The notes beneath the pieces were generated by a model, which was not told the origin of the DNA, did not search any database, and worked only from the letters and a program-made list of their open reading frames with translations. A stretch of DNA of 6,152 nt. It comes from Campylobacteraceae bacterium (lineage in GTDB: Bacteria; Campylobacterota; Campylobacteria; Campylobacterales; Sulfurovaceae). The first letter of the stretch is position 1, and every line of letters starts with the position of its first letter. The stretch is from assembly GCA_026986355.1 (NCBI GenBank), contig JALSOO010000252.1, forward strand, positions 1 through 6,152, written 5' to 3'. The position numbers and the translations under genes are program-made. Shown one piece after another: positions 1-6,009 of this stretch.

Positions 1-314
1 TTCACGGTTTTTCAGTAGAACTTGCCGAAGCCCTAGCCGAAGTAGCCCACAAACAGATACGAATGGATTGGGACATCTTAAAAGAGGACGAGGGAGCAAC
101 CCTACGTGATGTGAGAATGAGACGCTACCAAGGTTCACGTTACTCTTTTGGTTACCCTGCTTGTCCAGACCTAGAAGCGAGTCGTGAGCTGTTTGATATC
201 TTAAAACCTGAAGAGTTTGGTATTGAGCTTAGTGAGACATTTCAGATACACCCAGAGCAGAGTACCAGTGCCTTAGTGGTGCATCACCCTAAGGCTAGTT
301 ATTATGCTGTGTAA
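1..314 (+). CDS. metH: Cobalamin-dependent methionine synthase, C-terminal end (partial)
   Basis: The gene enters from the left edge; the first complete codon is at base 3 and 103 residues are visible. MetH transfers a methyl group from 5-methyltetrahydrofolate to homocysteine through cobalamin in the cytoplasm. The visible part is the AdoMet-binding activation domain, which reductively remethylates oxidised cobalamin. The signature is the stretch SRYSFGYPACPDLEAS, matching the RxxxGYPACP motif whose Arg contacts AdoMet in E. coli MetH. It is followed by a Leu/Ser-rich strand and a terminal HPKASYYAV resembling the E. coli HPDSKYYAV segment. The protein stops right after this segment, so it lacks the extra C-terminal helix of the E. 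coli enzyme, as I recall for many non-enteric MetH proteins. Two in-frame TAA codons lie at 312-317. By hand count the first 300 bases are about 47% GC, richer than the genes downstream. I see no clear terminator hairpin after it. Family assignment is firm. Confidence 0.93.
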   Translation, partial: HGFSVELAEALAEVAHKQIRMDWDILKEDEGATLRDVRMRRYQGSRYSFGYPACPDLEASRELFDILKPEEFGIELSETFQIHPEQSTSALVVHHPKASYYAV

Positions 315-324
315 TAAGAAATAA

Positions 325-504
325 TTATAAAATAGCAAAACAGTTTTTACATTGAGTTTCTTTATGTGTTTGAACATGTTGTTGTGTAATACATGAAGGA
401 CTACCTTTAAAACAAGCAAGAGGTTGAGCTTTTTTGTTTACACAACCTGTAAAAATTGTTAGTGCGAATATTCCTGCGAAAAGTAGAGATAGATGTTTGT
501 TCAT
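325..504 (-). CDS. Small cysteine-rich lipoprotein, unknown function
   Basis: A 59-residue frame runs leftwards from an ATG at 504-502 to a TAA at 327-325, convergent with metH and divergent from carB. The N-terminus MNKHLSLLFAGIFALTIFTGC reads as a lipoprotein signal: a short basic start (Lys3, His4), a hydrophobic core, then Phe-Thr-Gly-Cys with Cys21 as the expected lipidated residue. Phe at -3 is less usual than Leu, while Thr at -2 and Gly at -1 fit. Mature length would be 39 residues with five cysteines (21, 31, 38, 52, 55), including a CKNC pair near the C-terminus and two histidines (43, 47). An AAGGA ribosome binding site sits 5 bases before the ATG and a TATAAT box lies further upstream, which supports a real gene. 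I do not recognise the family. The protein is probably exported to the periplasm and membrane-anchored; the cysteines could form disulfides or bind metal or haem-like ligands, but nothing in the sequence decides this. Confidence 0.75.
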   Translation of the reverse strand: MNKHLSLLFAGIFALTIFTGCVNKKAQPLACFKGSPSCITQQHVQTHKETQCKNCFAIL

Positions 505-509
505 GGTAA

Positions 510-514
510 TCCTT
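510..514 (-). promoter_or_regulatory. Ribosome binding site of the small lipoprotein gene
   Basis: On the minus strand this reads AAGGA, five bases before the ATG at 504. It is a good Shine-Dalgarno match at good spacing. It is the main support for the short lipoprotein gene, together with the signal sequence. Confidence 0.7.
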
Positions 515-530
515 TTGTTTATTTAAATAA

Positions 531-536
531 ATTATA
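531..536 (-). promoter_or_regulatory. Putative -10 box of the lipoprotein gene
   Basis: The minus strand reads TATAAT, a perfect -10 consensus, about 26 bases upstream of the lipoprotein ATG, which would give a 5' leader of roughly 20 bases. No convincing -35 box is visible: TTTAAT lies at the right distance and TTGTTA is too close. A poorly conserved -35 with AT-rich upstream DNA is typical of sigma-70 promoters in Campylobacterota. In DNA this AT-rich, TATAAT can occur by chance. Confidence 0.45.
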
Positions 537-561
537 TTAAATGTTTATTAACAATTAAAAT

Positions 562-594
562 ACGAATAATAGATGAATAGTTAATGAATTGTGA
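562..594. repeat. Three 11-bp phased GAAT-centred elements
   Basis: GAAT occurs at 564-567, 575-578 and 586-589, exactly 11 bases apart, in units starting acGAAT, atGAAT and atGAAT. A weaker fourth unit, acAATT, precedes them at 551-556 in the same phase. One helical turn between copies puts them on one face of the DNA. They lie about 40 to 70 bases upstream of the predicted lipoprotein start site, where direct-repeat-binding activators such as OmpR-type response regulators often bind. The repeats are seen directly; a regulatory role is inference. Confidence 0.35.
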
Positions 595-602
595 AAGTGT
601 TA

Positions 603-623
603 AATAGTGATAATATTGCTATT
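603..623. promoter_or_regulatory. Imperfect 21-bp dyad upstream of the carB promoter
   Basis: AATAG at 603-607 and CTATT at 619-623 form the outer arms of a dyad. ATA at 610-612 and TAT at 614-616 form the inner arms around base 613, so eight of ten positions are symmetric. Its centre lies about 48 bases upstream of the predicted carB start site, a plausible place for a regulator. The region is very AT-rich, so chance symmetry is a real alternative. Confidence 0.25.
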
Positions 624-648
624 AGACTCTTTATAAGTACCTTTCTAG

Positions 649-654
649 TATAAT
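649..654 (+). promoter_or_regulatory. Putative -10 box of the carB operon
   Basis: TATAAT is a perfect -10 consensus 29 bases before the carB ATG, predicting a start site near 661 and a leader of about 23 bases. It is followed directly by CCCC in the discriminator position. No good -35 is seen at 16-18 bases; TAGACT at 623-628 is too far. This is the best promoter candidate for the whole plus-strand cluster, since the gaps between the later genes are too small to hold one. Confidence 0.5.
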
Positions 655-669
655 CCCCAAATTAAATAT

Positions 670-675
670 AGGGGT
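670..675 (+). promoter_or_regulatory. Ribosome binding site of carB, within an inverted repeat
   Basis: AGGGGT lies eight bases before the carB ATG and serves as the Shine-Dalgarno sequence. Its GGGG can pair with CCCC at 655-658. GGTACTT at 673-679 is a perfect inverted copy of AAGTACC at 635-641. A run of six T follows at 678-683, directly before the ATG. Confidence 0.6.
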
Positions 676-683
676 ACTTTTTT

Positions 684-3600
684 ATGCCAAAACGCACGGA
701 CATCAAAACTATTTTACTTATTGGGTCAGGACCAATTGTTATTGGACAGGCTTGTGAATTTGATTATTCTGGAACTCAAGCAGCTAAAACATTAAAAGAG
801 CTTGGATATAGAGTTGTTTTAATCAACTCTAATCCTGCTACCATTATGACCGACCCAGAATTTGCTGATAGAACGTATGTTGAGCCTATTACAGCAGATG
901 TAATCTCCAAAATTATTCAAAAAGAGGGTGTTGATGCTATATTGCCTACCATGGGTGGTCAGACAGCTCTCAATGTGGCTATGGATATGTATGAGCAAGG
1001 AATGCTCAAAGGTGTAGAGTTTTTAGGAGCAAATCCAAAAGCAATTAAAAAGGGAGAAGATAGACAACTCTTTAATGAAGCTATGATAAAAATTGGTATG
1101 GATTTACCAAAAAGTGCTAATGCTTATAATCTTGAAGAGGCATTGAAACTAGCTAAAGAGATTGGTTTTCCTGTTATATCACGAGCATCATTTACTATGG
1201 CAGGTGGAGGTTCAGGAGTAGCCTATAATATAGATGAGTTCAAGAAACTAGCACAAGAGGGACTAGACGCATCGCCAATTAGTGAGATTGAGATTATGGA
1301 GTCTCTACTTGGTTGGAAAGAGTATGAGATGGAGGTTATTCGAGATAGAGCTGATAACTGTATTATCGTCTGTTCTATAGAAAACTTTGACCCTATGGGT
1401 GTACATACAGGAGACTCTATTACCGTTGCTCCTGCATTGACACTTACCGATAAAGAGTATCAAAATATGAGAGATGCTTCATTTAAGATTCTTAGAGAGA
1501 TAGGTGTAGATACAGGTGGGTCGAATGTCCAATTCTCTATAAATCCAAAAAATGGTAGAATGATTGTAATCGAGATGAATCCTAGAGTTAGCCGAAGCTC
1601 TGCTCTAGCATCAAAAGCGACAGGTTACCCAATCGCAAAGGTAGCAACACTTCTAGCTGTTGGATTTACACTAGATGAGATAGATAATGATATTACAGGC
1701 ACAACTGCTAGTTTTGAGCCTGTTATAGATTATGTCGTTACAAAAGTACCACGATTTACATTTGAAAAGTTCCCTATGGCAGACTCAACACTAAGTACTG
1801 CTATGAAATCAGTAGGGGAGGCTATGAGTATCGGACGAACATTCAAAGAGTCTTTTCAAAAAGCCTTAATCTCATTAGAGACAGGTTTAATCGGTTTTGA
1901 CTCTATTGAGTGTTCTGAAGAGGAGCTTATTAGAGAGATTAGACGCTCTAATGAGAAGAGGGCTTTATATGTTTTTGAGGCATTAAGACGTGGTAAGAGT
2001 GTAGAGGATATTTTTGAATGGTCAAAAATAGACCCTTGGTTTTTGTATCAATTAGAGGAGTTAGCAATAGTTGAAAAATCTATGGATATTTCTCTATTAA
2101 AAGATTCTAAACGTATGAGAGAGGTAAAAGCCGATGGTTTCTCTGATGCGATGATTGCTTGGGCTATCAATAGAAATGATGGATTAAATCTATCAGAAAA
2201 TGATATCTATAATGCAAGAGAGAAGCTTGATGTTCAATTGGAGTATAATGAAGTAGATACCTGTTCTGCTGAGTTTGAAGCATTGACCCCTTATCTCTAC
2301 TCTACTACCAATATTACAAAACTTCCAAAAGTTGAACAAGAGGATAGCACGGATAAGAAAGTGTTAGTAATAGGTGGTGGTCCAAATAGAATTGGTCAAG
2401 GGATTGAGTTTGATTACTGTTGTGTTCATGCCTCTTTTGCTCTTGAAGATATGGGTATCAAATCAATTATGTATAACTGTAACCCTGAAACCGTATCTAC
2501 CGATTATGATACTTCTGATATCTTATACTTTGAGCCAATAGATTTTGAACATGTTAGAAATGTAATTGATGTAGAAAAACCTGATGGAGTTATAGTACAC
2601 TTTGGAGGGCAAACACCACTTAAATTGGCAAAACAGCTTACAGCTATTGGAGCAAATATCTCTGGAACAACAGCCAAAGTGATTGACCTTGCAGAAGATA
2701 GAGAGCTATTCTCAGATTTTATAAATAGATTAGGATTGAAGCAACCAAATAATGCTACTGTTATTAGCAAAGAAGAGGCATTGGTTGTTGCTAATCGTAT
2801 CGGTTACCCTGTGCTTGTTCGTCCATCATTTGTATTGGGTGGTCGTGGTATGAAGACAGTATACTCTGATGCAGAGATACGAGAGTATATGGACGAAGCT
2901 GTATCGGTATCCCATGATGCACCCGTACTTATTGATAAATTTTTAGATAATGCAATTGAGCTTGATGTTGATGCTATTTGTGATGGTAAAGATGTCTATA
3001 TTGGCTCTGTAATGCAACATATAGAAGAGGCAGGAATTCACTCTGGAGACTCTGCTTGTGCCTTGCCTACTATCTCTATTTCAGATAAATTAGTAGAGGA
3101 GATTAAGGAACAGACAGCTAGTATAGCATTAGGATTAGGTGTGGTTGGTCTAATGAATATCCAATATGCTATATTTGAAGATGAAGTTTATCTAATAGAG
3201 GTCAATCCAAGAGCATCACGAACTGTTCCATTTGTGAGTAAAGCTACAGGTGTACCTCTAGCAAAAGTAGCAACAAGAGTAATGATTCAAGGAGACCTAA
3301 AAGAGGCATTAAAATTCTATGATAATTTTAATGTTGTAAATTTTGATAAAAAAATCATGGAACCAAACCTAAAAGGTCATGTAGCAGTAAAAGAGGCTGT
3401 TTTCCCATTCAACAAACTCTCTGGAGCAGACCTACTTTTAGGGCCAGAGATGAAATCTACAGGCGAAGTGATGGGTATAAGTGATAACTTTGGAATGTCT
3501 TTTGCCAAAAGCCAATTTGCAGCGAAAAACAATATTCCTTTAGAGGGTAAAGTATTTATATCTGTATCAGATATAGATAAAAAGCATATTGTAGAGATTG

Positions 3601-3944
3601 GAAAAGATTTAGTTGAGCTAGGATTTGAGATATATGCAACATCAGGAACATATCGAGCCTTAAAAGATGCAGGTGTGGTATCAAATCAAGTTCTAAAAAT
3701 TTCAGAGGGTCGTCCAAATATTGATGATATGATTAAAAATCATGAGATTGCACTTGCTATCAATACCTCAGCCGATGCAGGAAGCAAGATAGATGGTCAG
3801 ACAATTAGACAATCTGTTCTTCGTGAAAATGTAGCCTATTTCACAACTATAGCAGGAGCAAAGGCTACGGTATTGGCAATTAAAGAGCTTAAAAGTTCAG
3901 GTGGTACATTAGAGCCTAAAGCGTTGCAAGATTATTTAAACTAA
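684..3944 (+). CDS. carB: Carbamoyl-phosphate synthase, large (ammonia/synthetase) subunit
   Basis: CarB makes carbamoyl phosphate from bicarbonate, two ATP and ammonia delivered by the glutaminase subunit CarA; the product feeds pyrimidine and arginine synthesis in the cytoplasm. At 1086 residues it is full length (E. coli 1073). The start MPKRTDIK is the family's own start. The two homologous synthetase halves are clear: GSGPIVIGQACEFDYSG near residue 14 opens the first, and GGGPNRIGQGIEFDYCC from about 564 opens the second. The ATP-grasp metal-binding segments are EMNPRVSRSS (Glu297) and EVNPRASRTV (Glu839). An oligomerisation region lies between, about 400-550. From about 955 follows the MGS-like allosteric domain, with Thr986 and Thr989 in YATSGT, where UMP, IMP or related effectors bind in E. 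coli. In the first half the ATP-grasp loop reads SRASFTMAGGGSG rather than the enteric RPSFTMGGSGGG. carA is not in the window. Tandem stops TAA TAG end the gene six bases before nagA. Confidence 0.98.
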   Translation: MPKRTDIKTILLIGSGPIVIGQACEFDYSGTQAAKTLKELGYRVVLINSNPATIMTDPEFADRTYVEPITADVISKIIQKEGVDAILPTMGGQTALNVAMDMYEQGMLKGVEFLGANPKAIKKGEDRQLFNEAMIKIGMDLPKSANAYNLEEALKLAKEIGFPVISRASFTMAGGGSGVAYNIDEFKKLAQEGLDASPISEIEIMESLLGWKEYEMEVIRDRADNCIIVCSIENFDPMGVHTGDSITVAPALTLTDKEYQNMRDASFKILREIGVDTGGSNVQFSINPKNGRMIVIEMNPRVSRSSALASKATGYPIAKVATLLAVGFTLDEIDNDITGTTASFEPVIDYVVTKVPRFTFEKFPMADSTLSTAMKSVGEAMSIGRTFKESFQKALISLETGLIGFDSIECSEEELIREIRRSNEKRALYVFEALRRGKSVEDIFEWSKIDPWFLYQLEELAIVEKSMDISLLKDSKRMREVKADGFSDAMIAWAINRNDGLNLSENDIYNAREKLDVQLEYNEVDTCSAEFEALTPYLYSTTNITKLPKVEQEDSTDKKVLVIGGGPNRIGQGIEFDYCCVHASFALEDMGIKSIMYNCNPETVSTDYDTSDILYFEPIDFEHVRNVIDVEKPDGVIVHFGGQTPLKLAKQLTAIGANISGTTAKVIDLAEDRELFSDFINRLGLKQPNNATVISKEEALVVANRIGYPVLVRPSFVLGGRGMKTVYSDAEIREYMDEAVSVSHDAPVLIDKFLDNAIELDVDAICDGKDVYIGSVMQHIEEAGIHSGDSACALPTISISDKLVEEIKEQTASIALGLGVVGLMNIQYAIFEDEVYLIEVNPRASRTVPFVSKATGVPLAKVATRVMIQGDLKEALKFYDNFNVVNFDKKIMEPNLKGHVAVKEAVFPFNKLSGADLLLGPEMKSTGEVMGISDNFGMSFAKSQFAAKNNIPLEGKVFISVSDIDKKHIVEIGKDLVELGFEIYATSGTYRALKDAGVVSNQVLKISEGRPNIDDMIKNHEIALAINTSADAGSKIDGQTIRQSVLRENVAYFTTIAGAKATVLAIKELKSSGGTLEPKALQDYLN

Positions 3945-3950
3945 TAGACA

Positions 3951-5081
3951 ATGAGAGCAATAGTTAATGCAAAGATTATAACCGAAAGAGAGATTTTAGA
4001 GGGCTACAATATACTATTTGACTCTAAAATAGTTGAAATTAGTAGAGATACTATATCCAAAGAGATAGAGCAGATAGATGCTAAGGGGTTGTATCTATCT
4101 GCAGGTTTTATAGATATACATATACATGGTTCAAATGGCTTTGATGTGATGGACGCAACATCTGAAGCTTTAGAGGCGATAGCCAATAGTATTGTAGAGA
4201 CAGGGACAACCTCTTTTTTAGCTACCACTATGACAATGAGTAGAGAAGATATAACAACTGCTTTGGATACTATCCATAACTTTAAATATAGAAGTGGTGC
4301 TAAGATTTTAGGGGTACATTTAGAAGGACCTTTTATTAATCCTATCAAAAAAGGGGCTCAAAATGATTCCTATATTCAAAAACCCAATTTTGAGCTTATC
4401 CAACCCTATATAGATATTATCAAGATGATAACAATAGCACCTGAAATAGAGGGTGCTAAAGAGTTTATAGAGTATCTACAAAACCATTATCCTCAAATCA
4501 TATTGAGTATAGGACACTCCAACGCTTCATATGCCAAGAGCAAAGAGAGCTTTAGCTGGGGTGTCTCTCACGCTACACATCTATTTAATGCTATGAATCC
4601 TCTACACCATAGAGAGGTAGGAGTAGTAGGTGCAGTAGTAGAGAGTGATAAGGTCTCTTGTGATATTATTGCTGATTTAGTACATATCCACCCCTCTCTA
4701 TTTTCGATACTCTATCGTCTAAAGAGAGATAATCTACTCTTGATAACCGATGCTATGAGAGCAGGGTGTTTATCTAATGGAGTCTCTGAAATTGGTGGTC
4801 AAAAAGTGATAGTAGAGAGTGGAGAGGCACGGCTAGAAGATGGTACATTAGCAGGAAGTGTTCTAAAGCTCAATGAAGCATTAAAGAACTTCTATAACCA
4901 TACAGATATTTCACTACCTAATCTTATAGCAATGGTTACCTCTCTACCTGCTAAGAAGTTGGGTCTCAAAATAGGTAGAGTAGCAGAGGGTTATCCTGCT
5001 GATTTGGTTCTCTTTAATAAAGAGTTTGAGATAGATAGCGTCTATATTGATGGTAATATTTTTAAAAAAGGCAAAAGATGA
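3951..5081 (+). CDS. nagA: N-acetylglucosamine-6-phosphate deacetylase
   Basis: NagA removes the acetyl group from GlcNAc-6-phosphate to give glucosamine-6-phosphate, used in amino-sugar catabolism or recycled into UDP-GlcNAc for peptidoglycan; it is cytoplasmic. At 376 residues it is full length (E. coli 382). It has the amidohydrolase fold signatures in order: HIHG (His57, His59), HLEGP (Glu125), a KKGAQ substrate segment, SIGHSNA (His189), THLFNAM (His210), His245 and the catalytic Asp267 in LLITDAM, then the C-terminal GTLAGS and PADLVLFN strands. The intact HxH pair resembles the binuclear Bacillus-type site rather than the E. coli enzyme, which has Gln/Asn there. The start must precede residue 57, and the N-terminal strand fits this ATG. 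No good Shine-Dalgarno precedes it, so translation may depend on ribosomes ending carB six bases upstream. The stop overlaps the rsmH start (ATGA), which suggests coupling. No nagB or sugar transporter is visible here. Confidence 0.95.
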   Translation: MRAIVNAKIITEREILEGYNILFDSKIVEISRDTISKEIEQIDAKGLYLSAGFIDIHIHGSNGFDVMDATSEALEAIANSIVETGTTSFLATTMTMSREDITTALDTIHNFKYRSGAKILGVHLEGPFINPIKKGAQNDSYIQKPNFELIQPYIDIIKMITIAPEIEGAKEFIEYLQNHYPQIILSIGHSNASYAKSKESFSWGVSHATHLFNAMNPLHHREVGVVGAVVESDKVSCDIIADLVHIHPSLFSILYRLKRDNLLLITDAMRAGCLSNGVSEIGGQKVIVESGEARLEDGTLAGSVLKLNEALKNFYNHTDISLPNLIAMVTSLPAKKLGLKIGRVAEGYPADLVLFNKEFEIDSVYIDGNIFKKGKR

Positions 5082-6007
5082 ATATACCCCATATCCCTGT
5101 ACTATTAGATGAGGTTTTAGATGGATTTTCCAAAATTAGAGAGGGGTATTTTGTAGATTGTACGCTTGGTTATGCAGGTCACTCTGAAGCTATATTGAAA
5201 AGATACCCACATATTAAACATATCGGTATAGATAGAGATGATGAGGCATTGGTATTTTCCAAAGAGAGATTAAACCCTTTTAGTGATAGAATCAGACTAT
5301 ACAAAGGAACATTTGCCACAACATTACCAATATTAGAGGAGTCTCCTATTACAGGTTTATTAGCTGATTTTGGTGTCTCCTCTTTGCAATTAGACAAGAT
5401 GGATAGAGGGTTCTCTTTTGAGAGTGAGAGTTTGGATATGCGAATGGATAGTAGTGCTAAACTCTCTGCTTATGAGGTGGTCAATAACTATACACAAGAT
5501 AAGCTAGAGTATATCCTAAATCACTATGGAGAGGTTCGCTCCTATCGTAAAGTAGCTCTAGCGATTGTTCAAGCACGTTCACAAAAGCCCATAGAGAGTG
5601 GAAAAGAGTTGGCAGATATAATCTCTACGGTTATTCCTAGAGGTGGAAAAATCCACCCTGCTACACTCTCGTTCCAAGGCATACGAATAGAGGTCAATAA
5701 TGAGCTAGGAGAGATTGAGGGGCTTTTAGATGTACTTGAAGAGAAGTATAGAGCAGGAGAGTTAAATGGTACAATAGTATCACTAATTACTTTTCACTCG
5801 TTAGAGGATAGATTGGTCAAAAACCGATATAAAAAGTGGGCAACAGCATGTATCTGTGATAGAGATGCGATGAGGTGTACGTGTGGTAAAAATCATCAAC
5901 TTGGAAAGATGTTGGTTCGTAAACCAATTACAGCAACTAAACAAGAGTTAAAGATTAATGCACGTTCACGTTCAGCAAAACTTAGAACATTTATTTTCAA
6001 AGGTTAG
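5078..6007 (+). CDS. rsmH: 16S rRNA (cytosine(1402)-N(4))-methyltransferase
   Basis: RsmH (formerly MraW) methylates N4 of C1402 in 16S rRNA in the P site of the small subunit, using AdoMet. At 309 residues it has the usual length (E. coli 313) and starts with the typical HIPVLLDEVL. AdoMet-binding motifs are DCTLGYAGHSEAIL (27-40), GIDRD (50-54) and ADFGVSS (96-102). Then come the family blocks RGFSFESESLDMRMD, the helical insertion domain around 130-190, IHPATLSFQGIRIEVN (192-207), and the ITFHSLEDRLVK block (237-248). The C-terminus RSRSAKLRTF is also standard. A cysteine cluster CxC-x6-CxC at 258-269 is absent from E. coli but, as I recall, usual in Campylobacterota. An AAAGG ribosome binding site at 5067-5071 stands six bases before the ATG, which overlaps the nagA stop by four bases. 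In many bacteria rsmH opens the dcw cluster, and a small membrane gene follows here too. Confidence 0.97.
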   Translation: MNIPHIPVLLDEVLDGFSKIREGYFVDCTLGYAGHSEAILKRYPHIKHIGIDRDDEALVFSKERLNPFSDRIRLYKGTFATTLPILEESPITGLLADFGVSSLQLDKMDRGFSFESESLDMRMDSSAKLSAYEVVNNYTQDKLEYILNHYGEVRSYRKVALAIVQARSQKPIESGKELADIISTVIPRGGKIHPATLSFQGIRIEVNNELGEIEGLLDVLEEKYRAGELNGTIVSLITFHSLEDRLVKNRYKKWATACICDRDAMRCTCGKNHQLGKMLVRKPITATKQELKINARSRSAKLRTFIFKG

Positions 6008-6009
6008 AA

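Noticed and set aside
312..317. Tandem stop codons after metH (TAA TAA) and carB (TAA TAG)
   Set aside because: Back-up stops are common in AT-rich genomes and do not by themselves suggest readthrough or recoding.
315..345. Possible bidirectional terminator between metH and the lipoprotein gene
   Set aside because: The stretch is AT-rich but I could find no stem longer than about four pairs and no paired GC core.
437..453. Perfect 6-bp inverted repeat TTTACA-n5-TGTAAA
   Set aside because: It lies inside the lipoprotein coding sequence, around the lipobox codons, and is too AT-rich and too far from any gene end to act as a terminator. Chance is likely.
562..594. ArgR box upstream of carB
   Set aside because: TGAAT is present, but the inverted partner ATTCA of the ARG box is missing; the copies are direct repeats instead.
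678..683. Six-T run before the carB ATG as a reiterative-transcription (UTP-sensing) signal, as in pyrBI
   Set aside because: Slippage control needs the run at the very start of the transcript; the predicted start site is near 661, so the run is internal to the leader.
2504..2770. Open frame of 88 codons on the minus strand inside carB
   Set aside because: It is fully antisense to well-conserved carB codons, has no family resemblance and reflects codon bias.
4004..4348. Open frame of 114 codons on the minus strand inside nagA
   Set aside because: It is antisense to conserved NagA motifs, its residues are low in complexity and it has no supporting start signals.
5179..5397. Open frame of 72 codons on the minus strand inside rsmH
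   Set aside because: It is antisense to the conserved AdoMet-binding region of RsmH and is a coding shadow.
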